Positions 13,458 through 22,367 are shown, numbered from the stretch's first letter. The stretch: DNA of 24,416 nt from Bacillota bacterium (GCA_023443285.1 JAEZVB010000009.1:1-24416), one strand, 5' to 3'. Numbers and translations are program-made. The notes: generated from the letters alone by a model not told the origin.

Positions 13458-14066
13458 ATGCTCAATCGTCCTGACGACTATCAAAAAGCCATTGACTTTC
13501 ACGGACACTGCTGTCCCGGACTAACTATCGGATACCTTGCGGCCAAAGCTGCCTTGGCTCATCTTAAGGTAGAACGCGCCGAAGATGAAGAACTTGTCGC
13601 TATTGTCGAATCAGATGGCTGTGGTATTGATGCCATACAAGTGCTATTAGGCTGCACTATCGGTAAAGGTAATCTAATCTACAAAGATTATGGCAAACAA
13701 GCTTATACCATTGGCAACCGAAAAACCGGACAAGCCGTACGTGTTGTCATGACCGGCGATATGGTTCCGTTGACGCCAGAGCAAGAGGCTATTCGAACTG
13801 CCGTATTTAGCGGACACGCTACTCCAGAACAGGAAGCTGCCTGGCAAAAGCTCCAGTCTGAGCGCACTGCCCGCCTGCTGGCTACTCCATTTGAGCAAGT
13901 ATTCAAATTACAGGATGTTGAACTTAAACTACCTTCGGAAGCCAAAATTTTCAATTCAGTTATTTGCGAATATTGCGGTGAAAAAGTCATGGAAGCCCGC
14001 GCTCGCTTGAAAAACGGCAAAATTGCCTGCCTGACCTGCACCGAAGAATATAACCGGGGGTGGTAG
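13458..14066 (+). CDS. FmdE-family protein (PF02663-like) with C-terminal zinc ribbon
   Basis: 202 aa from the ATG behind an ideal AGGAGG. N-terminal FmdE domain with HGHCCPG (residues 15-21) and ESDGCGIDAIQVLLGCTIGKGN (51-72; D53, C55, C66), both expected to bind metal. The C-terminus carries a four-cysteine zinc-ribbon-like motif, C170-x2-C173 and C191-x2-C194. FmdE is named after a molybdenum formylmethanofuran dehydrogenase subunit, but most bacterial members have no assigned reaction. Here it leads an ABC transport operon: the stop is 2 nt before the start of the solute-binding lipoprotein. A link to handling of a metal or metal cofactor is inference from that neighbourhood. Confidence 0.88.
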   Translation: MLNRPDDYQKAIDFHGHCCPGLTIGYLAAKAALAHLKVERAEDEELVAIVESDGCGIDAIQVLLGCTIGKGNLIYKDYGKQAYTIGNRKTGQAVRVVMTGDMVPLTPEQEAIRTAVFSGHATPEQEAAWQKLQSERTARLLATPFEQVFKLQDVELKLPSEAKIFNSVICEYCGEKVMEARARLKNGKIACLTCTEEYNRGW

Positions 14067-14068
14067 GC

Positions 14069-15664
14069 TTGACCGGCAGCAAACGTATAGCAGCAACCTG
14101 GTTGATCATGTGCCTTACCTTTCTGGCACTGGGTTGCGGCGGAGCACCGGCAAGCAAGTCCGGCCAAGCGCAAGACCTGGTATATACCGTTGCCGATGCC
14201 ACCGGGGATTACGGCTTTCCCTCTCCTTACGCCCACTATTCCCGCGGTCCCGGCTATATCCGCATGAGTATGATTTTTGATACCTTGGTTTGGAAAGACG
14301 CTAACGGCTATACTCCCGCACTGGCGGCCAAGTGGGAATACCAGGCGGCAGAAAACGCTTACCTCTTTCAGCTTGCTGAAGCAGCCACCTGGCATGACGG
14401 CCAAAAAATCACCGCTGATGATGTTGTATTTACCTTTAACTATGTAAAAGAGCACCCCTACCAAACAACTGACACCAGCATGATTAAAGCCGTGGAAGCT
14501 CTGGGCAGCCATACTGTAAAAATTACGCTATCCCGCCCGCATGCGCCGTTTCTAGATCAAGTCGCCGGCACTATTCCCATTTTGCCCAAACATATTTGGC
14601 AAAACGTGACTGATCCCGCTCAATTCCGGCAGAAAGAAGCGCTTATCGGCTCCGGCCCGTTTAAGCTTGTGGACTACAACAAAGAGCAAGGCTCCTACCT
14701 TTATGAAGCGTATGCCAACTATTATCAGGGTAAACCTAAGTTCAGGCAGCTCAAGTTTATCAAAATGACGGCGGAAATGGCGTCAGCCGCGTTAAAACAA
14801 CGCCAGGCCGATATTGCCCAGATTCCCCCTGAATTAGTCAAACCCATGGAACAGGCCGGTCTTAAAATTTTAACCATGCCGCATGACTGGATTGCCAAAC
14901 TTATGATCAACCACCAGCAAGAACCCTTTAATAATATTGAGTTCCGGCAGGCACTGGCCTATGCCATTGACCGTAAAGCACTGATTGAAACTACGTTACG
15001 TGGACAGGCGCTTATTGGCAGCCCTGGTCTTCTCCCGTCTGACAGTCCGTGGTATAACCCGGCATTAGCCGAAATGTACCCTTATAACCCTGAACAGGCC
15101 GGTAAACTGCTAACCAAACTCGGCTATAGCAAAACCGGCAGTTACTGGGAAAAGAACGGACAGCCGCTGGAGGTCGAACTGCTTGTCGCCGTAAGTAACG
15201 GCACACCCGGCTTTCCCGGTGAGCGCCAGGGAGAATTTGTCAAAGTACAGCTGGAACAAGTCGGTATAAAGGTAAACCTCAAAGCGCTGGAAAGCAAAAC
15301 GCTGGACAGTCGCATTAATGAAGGAAAATATGAATTGGCCTTAAATGGTCATGGCGGTTTAGGCGCAGACCCCGATTACCTGAAAAATATGATTATTGGC
15401 AAAGGTTTTTCCAGCGCCCGCTACCATCAGAACCAAACCTTAGCCAGCCTACTGGCAAAACAAGCTTCTCTGATGGACAGTGCCGCCCGCAAGCAGCTTT
15501 TGTTTGAAATCCAAACTTCCTTTGCTGCCGACGTACCGACGTTGGCACTCTACTATCCTACCTGGTACTATGCTTACAGTGACCGAGCCAACCTGTACTT
15601 TACCAAGCAAGGTATCGGCTCCGGCGTCCCTATCCCGCTTAATAAAATGTCCTTTGTGAAATAG
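14069..15664 (+). CDS. Family-5 extracellular solute-binding lipoprotein (peptide/nickel type)
   Basis: 531 aa from the TTG at 14069; a GTG at 14060 overlaps the end of the FmdE gene, and GGGGGTGG fits the TTG better. N-terminal signal peptide with a lipobox-like ALGC (C23), so it is probably anchored to the membrane. SBP_bac_5 landmarks: FDTLVW, PALAAKWEY, WHDGQKITADDVVFTFNYV, IGSGPFKLV, NNIEFRQALAYAIDRKAL. This family delivers oligopeptides, nickel or nickel-chelator complexes to DppB/DppC-type permeases, and the permease and ATPase genes follow. The substrate cannot be read from the sequence; the FmdE and CooT neighbours make a metal complex more likely than a peptide (inference). Confidence 0.9.
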   Translation: MTGSKRIAATWLIMCLTFLALGCGGAPASKSGQAQDLVYTVADATGDYGFPSPYAHYSRGPGYIRMSMIFDTLVWKDANGYTPALAAKWEYQAAENAYLFQLAEAATWHDGQKITADDVVFTFNYVKEHPYQTTDTSMIKAVEALGSHTVKITLSRPHAPFLDQVAGTIPILPKHIWQNVTDPAQFRQKEALIGSGPFKLVDYNKEQGSYLYEAYANYYQGKPKFRQLKFIKMTAEMASAALKQRQADIAQIPPELVKPMEQAGLKILTMPHDWIAKLMINHQQEPFNNIEFRQALAYAIDRKALIETTLRGQALIGSPGLLPSDSPWYNPALAEMYPYNPEQAGKLLTKLGYSKTGSYWEKNGQPLEVELLVAVSNGTPGFPGERQGEFVKVQLEQVGIKVNLKALESKTLDSRINEGKYELALNGHGGLGADPDYLKNMIIGKGFSSARYHQNQTLASLLAKQASLMDSAARKQLLFEIQTSFAADVPTLALYYPTWYYAYSDRANLYFTKQGIGSGVPIPLNKMSFVK

Positions 15665-15683
15665 TTAGATAATTGAGGTCATT

Positions 15684-16691
15684 ATGCACACCACAAAAAC
15701 GGCCGTTGACTACGTAATTGCGTTAACGGCTCTTCTTGTTCTTAACTTCATATTACCGCGTATGCTGCCAGGCGACCCGCTGCAGGCCATCTATGGCGAC
15801 GAAGCCTTGATGACAATGTCCCCTACCATGCAAGCCGAGCTAATTCACCGGTTTGCCCTTGACCAAACCTGGTCGGAACAATTTGTTGCCTATATGCTGG
15901 CACTTCTCCATGCTGACCTGGGATATTCTTATTTTTACCACACCTCTGTCGTGAGTGTGATAGCCGGGGTCTTACCCTGGACACTACTGTTAACCAGCCT
16001 CGCCTTTGTAATTTCCACCTTGCTTGGCAGTCTGCTGGGAATCGAGTCAGGCTACCGACGTGGCAGCAAGCAGGATGGACGCCTGCTGGGACTCATGATG
16101 TTTATCAGTGGGTTTCCCGACTTCTTTGTTGGGATATTGCTGCTGCTGGCTTTTGGTGTTTGGCTGGCCTGGCTGCCCCTGTCCGGTGCGCTTACTCCGT
16201 ATAGTGGCTTTACAGGTTTACAGCTGATTACCGATATTGCGCAACATATTACGCTGCCACTAACAGCGCTGGTACTTGTTCGTCTGACCGCCGCTTACCT
16301 TTTTTCCCGTGGCGCCATGGTCGGCATTATGGGCGAACCCTATATCCGCACAGCACGCGCGAAAGGCTGTTCGGATATAGTTATCCGCTATCGTCATGCC
16401 GCACGTTCAGCAATCCTGCCCATGGTTACAGCCGCCGGTCTCAGCTTTACCCATGTGGTTGGCGGTGTATTATTTATTGAGACAGTTTTTTCTTACCCCG
16501 GCCTTGGCTCTTTACTCTACAAAGCCGTCCTTACCCGCGACTACCCGCTACTGCAGGGCATTTTACTGCTAGCTGCCATACTGGTACTACTGGTCAACTT
16601 TGTCACCGATCTGCTTTGTGTCCGGCTTGACCCTCGTTTATCAACAACATCGTCCAAGACAAGGAGGGACAACCATGCATATCCGGTATGA
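15684..16691 (+). CDS. ABC transporter permease, DppB/NikB type
   Basis: 335 aa, about six membrane segments. The N-terminal LPRMLPGDPLQ motif is typical of the DppB/NikB/OppB family. The cytoplasmic EAA-type loop that docks the ATPase is visible around residues 215-230 (GEPYIRTARAKG), followed by AARSAILPMVTAAGL. GAGG precedes the ATG. It lies 19 nt after the solute-binding gene, and its 3' end overlaps the next permease by 17 nt. Confidence 0.93.
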   Translation: MHTTKTAVDYVIALTALLVLNFILPRMLPGDPLQAIYGDEALMTMSPTMQAELIHRFALDQTWSEQFVAYMLALLHADLGYSYFYHTSVVSVIAGVLPWTLLLTSLAFVISTLLGSLLGIESGYRRGSKQDGRLLGLMMFISGFPDFFVGILLLLAFGVWLAWLPLSGALTPYSGFTGLQLITDIAQHITLPLTALVLVRLTAAYLFSRGAMVGIMGEPYIRTARAKGCSDIVIRYRHAARSAILPMVTAAGLSFTHVVGGVLFIETVFSYPGLGSLLYKAVLTRDYPLLQGILLLAAILVLLVNFVTDLLCVRLDPRLSTTSSKTRRDNHAYPV

Positions 16692-17517
16692 TATTGAACT
16701 GACAGACACTACCTTTGGCCGCCTGGGGTTGTCGCTGCTGTTTACTGCCATATTCGCCGCCCTGCTGGCTCCTGCCCTTACAAACTATAATCCAACTGCG
16801 TATACAGGCGATATTTTTCACCCACCCAGTGCCAAATACTGGCTGGGAACCAATGAGGTTGGGCAAGATATCTGGTCACAACTTATCTATGGTGCCCGCA
16901 CTTCCCTTAGCATTGCCGCAGGTACGGCGTTTATAGCAGTAGCCTTAAGCCTGTTGACAGGCGGCGTAGCCGCTCTCAATGGCGGACTTTGGGACAGAAG
17001 TATCATGCGCCTTGTCGATATTTGGCTGGTTATCCCGCCGGTTATTATCATTATCCTGTTTGCCGCGTACCTTCACCCTAGTATATTTTTACTGATGGCA
17101 CTACTAGCCGCCTTTATGTGGCCAAATGGCTGCCGTATTGTGCGAACACAAACACTGGCCTTAAAGACCAAAGCCAGTTATGCTGCCGCCACCACGTTTG
17201 GGGCTAACAAGCAATATCTGCTATGCAAACACGTTCTTCCCGATCTAGGTCCAATGCTTATCGCACTGTTTATTCAATATGCTCGCCGCGCCATCTTTAT
17301 GGAAGCCGGTCTGTCTTTCCTGGGAATCAGCAACCCTAGTCTTATCAGTTGGGGAAAAATGATGCAGCAAGCTCTGGCCTTTACCTATCTTGATGTATGG
17401 CAGTGGTGGCTGGTACCGGCCGGCTTAGCCGTATCGCTCACCATTGCCGGTCTGGCCTTTACCGGTCTGGCTCTCGAAACCGCCCTTGATCCCCGGCTGC
17501 GAACAGAAAAGAGGTAA
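16675..17517 (+). CDS. ABC transporter permease, DppC/NikC type
   Basis: 280 aa from the ATG at 16675, which has AAGGAGG 6-7 nt upstream. The frame is open further upstream (to 16600), but that part overlaps the first permease and has no ribosome binding site. Family marks: LGTNEVGQDIWSQLIYGARTSL near residues 55-77 and a C-terminal AGLSFLGISNPSLISWGKMM, both characteristic of DppC/NikC. It forms a heterodimeric channel with the preceding permease. It overlaps that gene by 17 nt and ends 2 nt before the ATPase gene. Confidence 0.93.
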   Translation: MHIRYDIELTDTTFGRLGLSLLFTAIFAALLAPALTNYNPTAYTGDIFHPPSAKYWLGTNEVGQDIWSQLIYGARTSLSIAAGTAFIAVALSLLTGGVAALNGGLWDRSIMRLVDIWLVIPPVIIIILFAAYLHPSIFLLMALLAAFMWPNGCRIVRTQTLALKTKASYAAATTFGANKQYLLCKHVLPDLGPMLIALFIQYARRAIFMEAGLSFLGISNPSLISWGKMMQQALAFTYLDVWQWWLVPAGLAVSLTIAGLAFTGLALETALDPRLRTEKR

Positions 17518-17519
17518 TT

Positions 17520-19202
17520 ATGGCAGAAGAAACAACCCTACTTGACATTCAAAACCTCGATGTCAGTTATGACAAAAAAAATATACTCAAAAATATTAAT
17601 CTAGCCCTCAAGACCAATCAAATTCTGGCTGTTATTGGTGAATCCGGCGCAGGAAAAAGCTCACTGGCCCTCACCATTGCCGGGCTGTGTGCCGGAAATG
17701 CGACAGGCACAGTTTTATTTCAAGAAAACAACCTGTTGGCGACACCGGAGGCTGAATTATCCCATATCAGGGGCAACAATGTCTCGTTGGTTTTTCAGAA
17801 TACCGATAATTCTCTGCATCCCTCCTATACGATAGTTGAGCAAATTACGGAAGCAGTTAAACTCCATCAGCAAGTAGACGTATCCACCGCTTACCAGTTA
17901 GCCCTACAAGCCTTGGCCGACACCGGCCTCACCGGCAACCTAACGACTTCATATCCCCATGAGTTAAGCGGCGGTCAACAACAGCGAGCGCTTATTGCCA
18001 TGGCCCTTGTCAACAAGCCAAAAGTATTATTGCTGGATGAACCCACCGCGTCTCTTGATCCGCTTACCAAACAAGAAATTAACACTCTTTTAAAGCAGGC
18101 AGCTGCCGGACGTGCTGTCCTCCTTATCACCCATGACATTGCCACCGCAGCCGAACTGGCCGACACGGTAGCCGTGCTCTATGGTGGCCGCATTATTGAA
18201 ACAGGCCCAGCCAGGGCAGTGCTGGAAGACCCGCGTCACCCCTATACCCGTGGTCTCTTACGGGCCTACCCTAACATGACAACCGTCAAAGACCTGCAAG
18301 GAATTCCAGGCACCATGCAGCATGGCCTTCCCGGTTGCCCGTTTCAGCCGCGCTGCACCCAAAGCCTACCTGATACCTGCCAGGCCTGCATGCCTGATCT
18401 CAGCTTGACTGCCGGACGCAAGCTAGCCTGCCACCGCGGCGGCATTATCCCTGTGCTTCAGGTTACCGGCCTCACCAAAACTTGGGGTGAAGATCACCAG
18501 GCCGTACAGGATTTATCCTTTACCCTATATGAAGGTGAAACATTAGCTATTGTCGGCGAAAGTGGTTCAGGCAAAACCACACTGGCCAAAACCATCATGG
18601 GACTAACGCCCCCTAGCGCCGGAGATATCCAGATAAACGGAGTAACGATTACCAAACGCGACCAGGATTTCTATAAACAAATTCAGCTAGTCTTTCAGAA
18701 TCCCAAAGAAGCGCTGAGCCATCGCCTGACAGTCTGTCAGCTAATCAAAGAACCGCTTGACATTCAACAAATCGGTACAGAAGCAGACAGAATTACTACT
18801 GTAAGCAAACTGCTTAGCGAGGTTGAACTGCCGTCAGACCACACCTTTCTTCATAAATACCCACACCAGCTAAGTGGCGGCGAAGCCCAACGGGTAGTCA
18901 TTGCCCGCGCCTTAGCCTTAAATCCCAAGATACTCATTGCCGACGAACCAACCTCGGCACTTGATGCCAGCATCCAAGCAAAGGTAATCAAACTTTTACT
19001 GAATCTCCAGGAAAATCGCGGTCTTGCCATATTGTTTATTACCCACGACATTGCCCTTGCCAGAAAAATCAGTGATCGCCTGGCGGTTATGCAACAGGGG
19101 AAAATCGTGGAAGAAGGACTGACCCATCTAATAACTGCCGCCCCAGTACACCAGTATACCCAAAAGCTACTGGCAGTGGCTGCCCGTATCAACTGGCGAT
19201 AA
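17520..19202 (+). CDS. Fused double-domain ABC ATPase (DppD-DppF / NikD-NikE type)
   Basis: 560 aa carrying two complete nucleotide-binding domains. First: Walker A GESGAGKSS (residues 40-48), signature LSGGQQQR (149-156), Walker B VLLLDEP (169-175), switch His H205. Second: Walker A GESGSGKTT (346-354), signature LSGGEAQR (451-458), Walker B ILIADEP (471-477). Between them is the oligopeptide/nickel-type C-terminal domain with a cysteine cluster (C273, C279, C287, C290, C304) that may hold an iron-sulphur cluster or metal. In most relatives the two halves are separate genes. It energises the adjoining permeases. GAGG lies 5 nt before the ATG. Confidence 0.94.
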   Translation: MAEETTLLDIQNLDVSYDKKNILKNINLALKTNQILAVIGESGAGKSSLALTIAGLCAGNATGTVLFQENNLLATPEAELSHIRGNNVSLVFQNTDNSLHPSYTIVEQITEAVKLHQQVDVSTAYQLALQALADTGLTGNLTTSYPHELSGGQQQRALIAMALVNKPKVLLLDEPTASLDPLTKQEINTLLKQAAAGRAVLLITHDIATAAELADTVAVLYGGRIIETGPARAVLEDPRHPYTRGLLRAYPNMTTVKDLQGIPGTMQHGLPGCPFQPRCTQSLPDTCQACMPDLSLTAGRKLACHRGGIIPVLQVTGLTKTWGEDHQAVQDLSFTLYEGETLAIVGESGSGKTTLAKTIMGLTPPSAGDIQINGVTITKRDQDFYKQIQLVFQNPKEALSHRLTVCQLIKEPLDIQQIGTEADRITTVSKLLSEVELPSDHTFLHKYPHQLSGGEAQRVVIARALALNPKILIADEPTSALDASIQAKVIKLLLNLQENRGLAILFITHDIALARKISDRLAVMQQGKIVEEGLTHLITAAPVHQYTQKLLAVAARINWR

Positions 19203-19212
19203 ATGGAGACTT

Positions 19213-19243
19213 AATTCAGATGGCGTTTTAACGCCACCTGAAT
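19213..19243. promoter_or_regulatory. Intercistronic stem-loop between ATPase and methyltransferase genes
   Basis: AATTCAG-A-TGGCGT pairs with ACGCCA-C-CTGAATT around a 4-nt loop: 13 bp with one A-C mismatch. No T-run follows, so it is unlikely to be a terminator. It might stabilise or process the mRNA, or reduce expression of the methyltransferase relative to the transporter. Confidence 0.5.
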
Positions 19244-19279
19244 TCTAGTCATCGGATAAACAACAACGAGGTGATCAAT

Positions 19280-20110
19280 ATGTACAATGCCCAATTTTGG
19301 GCCAACGCCTGGGCTGAATACCGCCAGGCAGGAAATAAACGGCGCCCTGACCCCAAAGCCTGGGTGGAGTTTTGGAATCATTTTTCTCAGAGTTATGCCA
19401 AACATAATGACGATAACAAACAAACTCACCAAGACATCATTGATAATCTAATCAGCCAAGGAGCTATACAAGCAGGCGATACACTGCTTGATATCGGCTG
19501 TGGCCCCGGTACCTATGCACTGCCGCTGGCAGATAGAGGCGTAAAGGTAACGGGTCTGGATACAGCCGCTCAAATGCTGTCTACCCTTCAAAGCAAAGCA
19601 GCACAAGCAGACTTGTCGGCCATGATTACTACCTGGCAGGCTGACTGGAGCGACCTACCGGAAGAGCCAGCCTATGACGTGGCTTATGCTTCCAAAAGCC
19701 CGGCCATAAACGACTACAACAGCCTAATGAAAATGACCAAAGTCGCCCGCAAGACCTGCTGCCTCATCGGCTTTGCCGGCAAGCATGATCTTGAACTGCG
19801 CCGCCTGCTTTGGGAAAAGCTCTTGAATGAACCGTACCCCGCCCCCTCTTTTGATATTATTTACCCACTTAACATCTTGTACCAAGAAGGCTACCGTCCT
19901 AACCTAACCTTCTATAGTTATAGCCATGCGGAGCAAGAACCACTTGCTTATCTCATTGAACACTATACCCGTTATTTTGCCATGTTTGGTGTAAGTGGCC
20001 CAGACGTCGAAGCCAGTATTCGCAGCTTTTTACAAGAACGTACAGTAGACGGCTATTGCGCGGAAAAATATGCAACAACTATCGGAGTTATGTGGTGGAA
20101 AGTAAAATAG
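19280..20110 (+). CDS. Class I SAM-dependent methyltransferase
   Basis: 276 aa from the ATG at 19280 (GAGGTGAT 6 nt upstream; an in-frame GTG at 19271 lies in that site). The SAM-binding motif LLDIGCGPGTYALPLA is at residues 69-84, with the acidic motif-II residue D94 (VTGLD) and a motif near AYASKSPAI. About 50 residues precede the Rossmann fold and are rich in aromatic residues (FWANAWAEYR). The acceptor substrate is unknown. It is the last gene of the FmdE/ABC operon, 77 nt after the ATPase, and is closed by a strong terminator. Its presence in a transport operon suggests that it modifies the imported compound or a partner (inference). Confidence 0.85.
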   Translation: MYNAQFWANAWAEYRQAGNKRRPDPKAWVEFWNHFSQSYAKHNDDNKQTHQDIIDNLISQGAIQAGDTLLDIGCGPGTYALPLADRGVKVTGLDTAAQMLSTLQSKAAQADLSAMITTWQADWSDLPEEPAYDVAYASKSPAINDYNSLMKMTKVARKTCCLIGFAGKHDLELRRLLWEKLLNEPYPAPSFDIIYPLNILYQEGYRPNLTFYSYSHAEQEPLAYLIEHYTRYFAMFGVSGPDVEASIRSFLQERTVDGYCAEKYATTIGVMWWKVK

Positions 20111-20176
20111 AAATTGCTTCTTGAAAAAGGACTGAGTGCTTTAGGCATTCAGTCCTTTTTCAAGAAGCAATTTTTT
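20111..20176 (+). terminator. Very long intrinsic terminator of the FmdE/ABC operon
   Basis: A perfect 25-bp stem (20111-20135 with 20149-20173), extended by four more pairs including one G-U, is followed by a T-run ending at 20176. It begins right after the methyltransferase stop and 26 nt before the stop of the convergent AraC gene. On the minus strand the U-run is short, so it acts mainly on the plus strand, though the stem could affect both transcripts. Confidence 0.9.
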
Positions 20177-20201
20177 CATTGCAATATAACAACCTTTTTC
20201 A

Positions 20202-21014
20202 TTATTTGTATTGCCCTGGAGAAATGCCAAATTTCCTTTTAAAAGCTTTCTGAAAATGGCTTTGGTCACAAAACCCTGTTTCAAGGGCTGTCTCTGCCAG
20301 CGGTTTACCGGAGGCTATCAAATCAGTGGCTTTTTTTAAGCGGACTTGCAGTTGATACGTATGAGGTGGTACACCAATCTCCTTTTTAAATACCCGGGAT
20401 AAATGAAATGCACTGAGCCCTGCAACGGACGCTAAGTGCTCTAATGATACATTTTCATTGTAACAGTCTTGCAAGTACTCACACACACGAGATATGGGAG
20501 TACTTTCATTACCCATTGCAGGAGGGTATATGCCTTCACAGGAGTAACGGGCATATAGCTTTTCAAGGATATCCAGCAAACTGCATTCCTTTTCGAGCCT
20601 TGAAGCCGAATCCCCTAACATACTATGTAAGCTGAGAATTTGTTGGGATAGTTCCCGGTTATAAATCACTGGTTGTTGAAAATGCAGTGTCTCGTGATGC
20701 CTGTTGCTTATTTGCAGCAGCAGAGTATCGAGAAATACTGGGTCTATCCGAATCGAACGACTTGAATAAGTATAGCCGTTCAGGACGCCACCAGTGTGCG
20801 TATCGCCAACATTTACAACAACAATACTACCTGGTGTTACATAATATTTACCCTGCTTTGTCTCATGAACTCTTACTCCCGCCTCCCCCACACTTAAGCT
20901 AAAAACCCAGTGGATATGACGGGAAACAGAGCGAACAACATCAACAGCCCGGTATAACTCCAAATCGGGTATTTCTTTCACCCTGGAAAAATCAATCTTA
21001 TGCACATTAACCAC
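20202..21014 (-). CDS. AraC-family transcriptional regulator
   Basis: 270 aa. An N-terminal cupin-type sensing domain (about residues 25-100, with YVTPGSIVVVNVGDTH) and a C-terminal pair of helix-turn-helix motifs (about 168-268). The second half shows the classic pattern SLEHLASVAGLSAFHLSRVFKKEIGVPP and SHFQKAFKRKFGISPGQY. It probably controls the divergent MFS gene and itself. The start codon is GTG (21014); another GTG at 21005 has AGGCGG 8 nt upstream and is equally possible, so the first three residues are uncertain. Confidence 0.92.
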   Translation of the reverse strand: MVNVHKIDFSRVKEIPDLELYRAVDVVRSVSRHIHWVFSLSVGEAGVRVHETKQGKYYVTPGSIVVVNVGDTHTGGVLNGYTYSSRSIRIDPVFLDTLLLQISNRHHETLHFQQPVIYNRELSQQILSLHSMLGDSASRLEKECSLLDILEKLYARYSCEGIYPPAMGNESTPISRVCEYLQDCYNENVSLEHLASVAGLSAFHLSRVFKKEIGVPPHTYQLQVRLKKATDLIASGKPLAETALETGFCDQSHFQKAFKRKFGISPGQYK

Positions 21015-21173
21015 CGCCTGCAGTGCCTCAAATTACTCATTTCATGTAATTATAGCAAGAAAGTACAATCGAATATTCATCGTCTTTATTATAATGAGGT
21101 ACAACTATTTATCATACATATACTTCCATTATATCAAATCTGCTAGTGTTGCGAACAAAAAAGGGGGAAGAAA
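21015..21173. promoter_or_regulatory. Divergent control region between araC-like and MFS genes
   Basis: AT-rich 159-nt spacer. It contains TATAAT on the plus strand at 21090-21095 and another TATAAT on the minus strand (at about 21130-21140), neither with a good -35 box at 16-18 nt. That is what an activator-dependent divergent promoter pair would look like; this is suggestive only. Confidence 0.35.
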
Positions 21174-22367
21174 ATGCAGACGGCAAATAAATCAAGTATG
21201 GCTAACTTTCTAGTTGCCTACTTGTTGTCAGCTTTTGGGTACGAATTTATTTTTTTTGGCATGACTATCTACGTGTATGAAGTGAGTCAAAATGCTTTTA
21301 ATGTCGGGGTTTTTGCTGCTTTAACCTTTTTGCCACGACTTTTTGCTTCATTCTACGGCATTATTGCCGATCAGTACAGTAGACAACGAGTCTTTGCTTG
21401 GGTAACTGCCATAACAGGCTGCCTGGTTGTCCTGATGGTTCTCCATGCAAGTATTGCCTGGATTTATCTTGTCTGGCTCTTAATTTCCGTATTTCTGACC
21501 TTTATATTCAATGTCAGAACTGCGCTCATGACTGAAATTATGACGCAAGACAATTATTTACGAGGTAACTCGCTGGTGTTAATTTTGCTTAATTCAGCTA
21601 AAGTATGCGCCCCTGCGCTGGCAGGAGCAGTCAGTGCCGCCTTTGGTATAACATCACTGTTTTTCTTTACCAGTATTATCTATTTTTTAGCAGCACTGTT
21701 TTGTACCCGCATCCGTTTGGCAGCTGCAAGTACAGCAACAAGCGAACGCAACGTCATGGTCGATCTTACAGCTGCCTTGCAATACATGAGGAAAAATCCT
21801 GATGTAAAGTTTCTACTTTCTGTAGGTGCTTTGTGGCGTCTATTTATCGGTTTGCAGATTTCGCTATTTGTGATTTATATTAAATCCTATCTTTCCGGAA
21901 GTGACACAGACTACGGAATGTTCATGACAACCATTGGTATAGGAAGCATTCTAGGCAGCCTTCTTGGTCCCTGGCTAGTTAAACGACTCCATAATCCCTC
22001 AGTGATTTTCTGGGGGTTGTCTCTACATTATGCTTCCTTTATCCTCCTCGGTCTACTGCAAAACTTTCATGCTGCACTACTTGTTGTTTTTCTTAGTTAT
22101 ATTGTTTTTTATGCAACACTTGTGTTGCTTCATTCCCAAAGGGATAAAGCAACACAAGTCGATATGCGCGGTAGAGTCTACGGGTCGGTTACCTCAATAA
22201 TGACCCCTCCTGCCATTCTTTCCATGTTAGGCGGAGGCTATCTGGCAAACCTGTTCGGTGTGGAAAAAGTTCTGATTGGAGCTGGTGTATCGGCTTTGGT
22301 GACTTTTTATCTGCTCTATCTTAATAAAAGCTTTTCTTCTGCTAAAGCTACCGAATTTTCCAATTGA
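21174..22367 (+). CDS. Major facilitator superfamily transporter (MFS_3/EntS-like)
   Basis: 397 aa, about twelve hydrophobic segments. The MFS loop motif after the second membrane segment is present (GIIADQYSRQRVF, about residues 62-74), as is its degenerate counterpart in the second half (GPWLVKRLHNPSVI). Overall it resembles the EntS-type exporters that expel siderophores or drugs, but the substrate is unknown. GGGGGAAG precedes the ATG. It is divergent from the AraC-type regulator, its likely controller. No terminator is evident before the next operon. Confidence 0.88.
   Translation: MQTANKSSMANFLVAYLLSAFGYEFIFFGMTIYVYEVSQNAFNVGVFAALTFLPRLFASFYGIIADQYSRQRVFAWVTAITGCLVVLMVLHASIAWIYLVWLLISVFLTFIFNVRTALMTEIMTQDNYLRGNSLVLILLNSAKVCAPALAGAVSAAFGITSLFFFTSIIYFLAALFCTRIRLAAASTATSERNVMVDLTAALQYMRKNPDVKFLLSVGALWRLFIGLQISLFVIYIKSYLSGSDTDYGMFMTTIGIGSILGSLLGPWLVKRLHNPSVIFWGLSLHYASFILLGLLQNFHAALLVVFLSYIVFYATLVLLHSQRDKATQVDMRGRVYGSVTSIMTPPAILSMLGGGYLANLFGVEKVLIGAGVSALVTFYLLYLNKSFSSAKATEFSN

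Noticed and set aside
13703..14512. Long minus-strand open frame (269 codons) across the FmdE and solute-binding genes
   Set aside because: It lies antisense to two well-supported genes with strong domain matches, has no ribosome binding site and no recognisable domain; its openness reflects codon bias of the sense strand.
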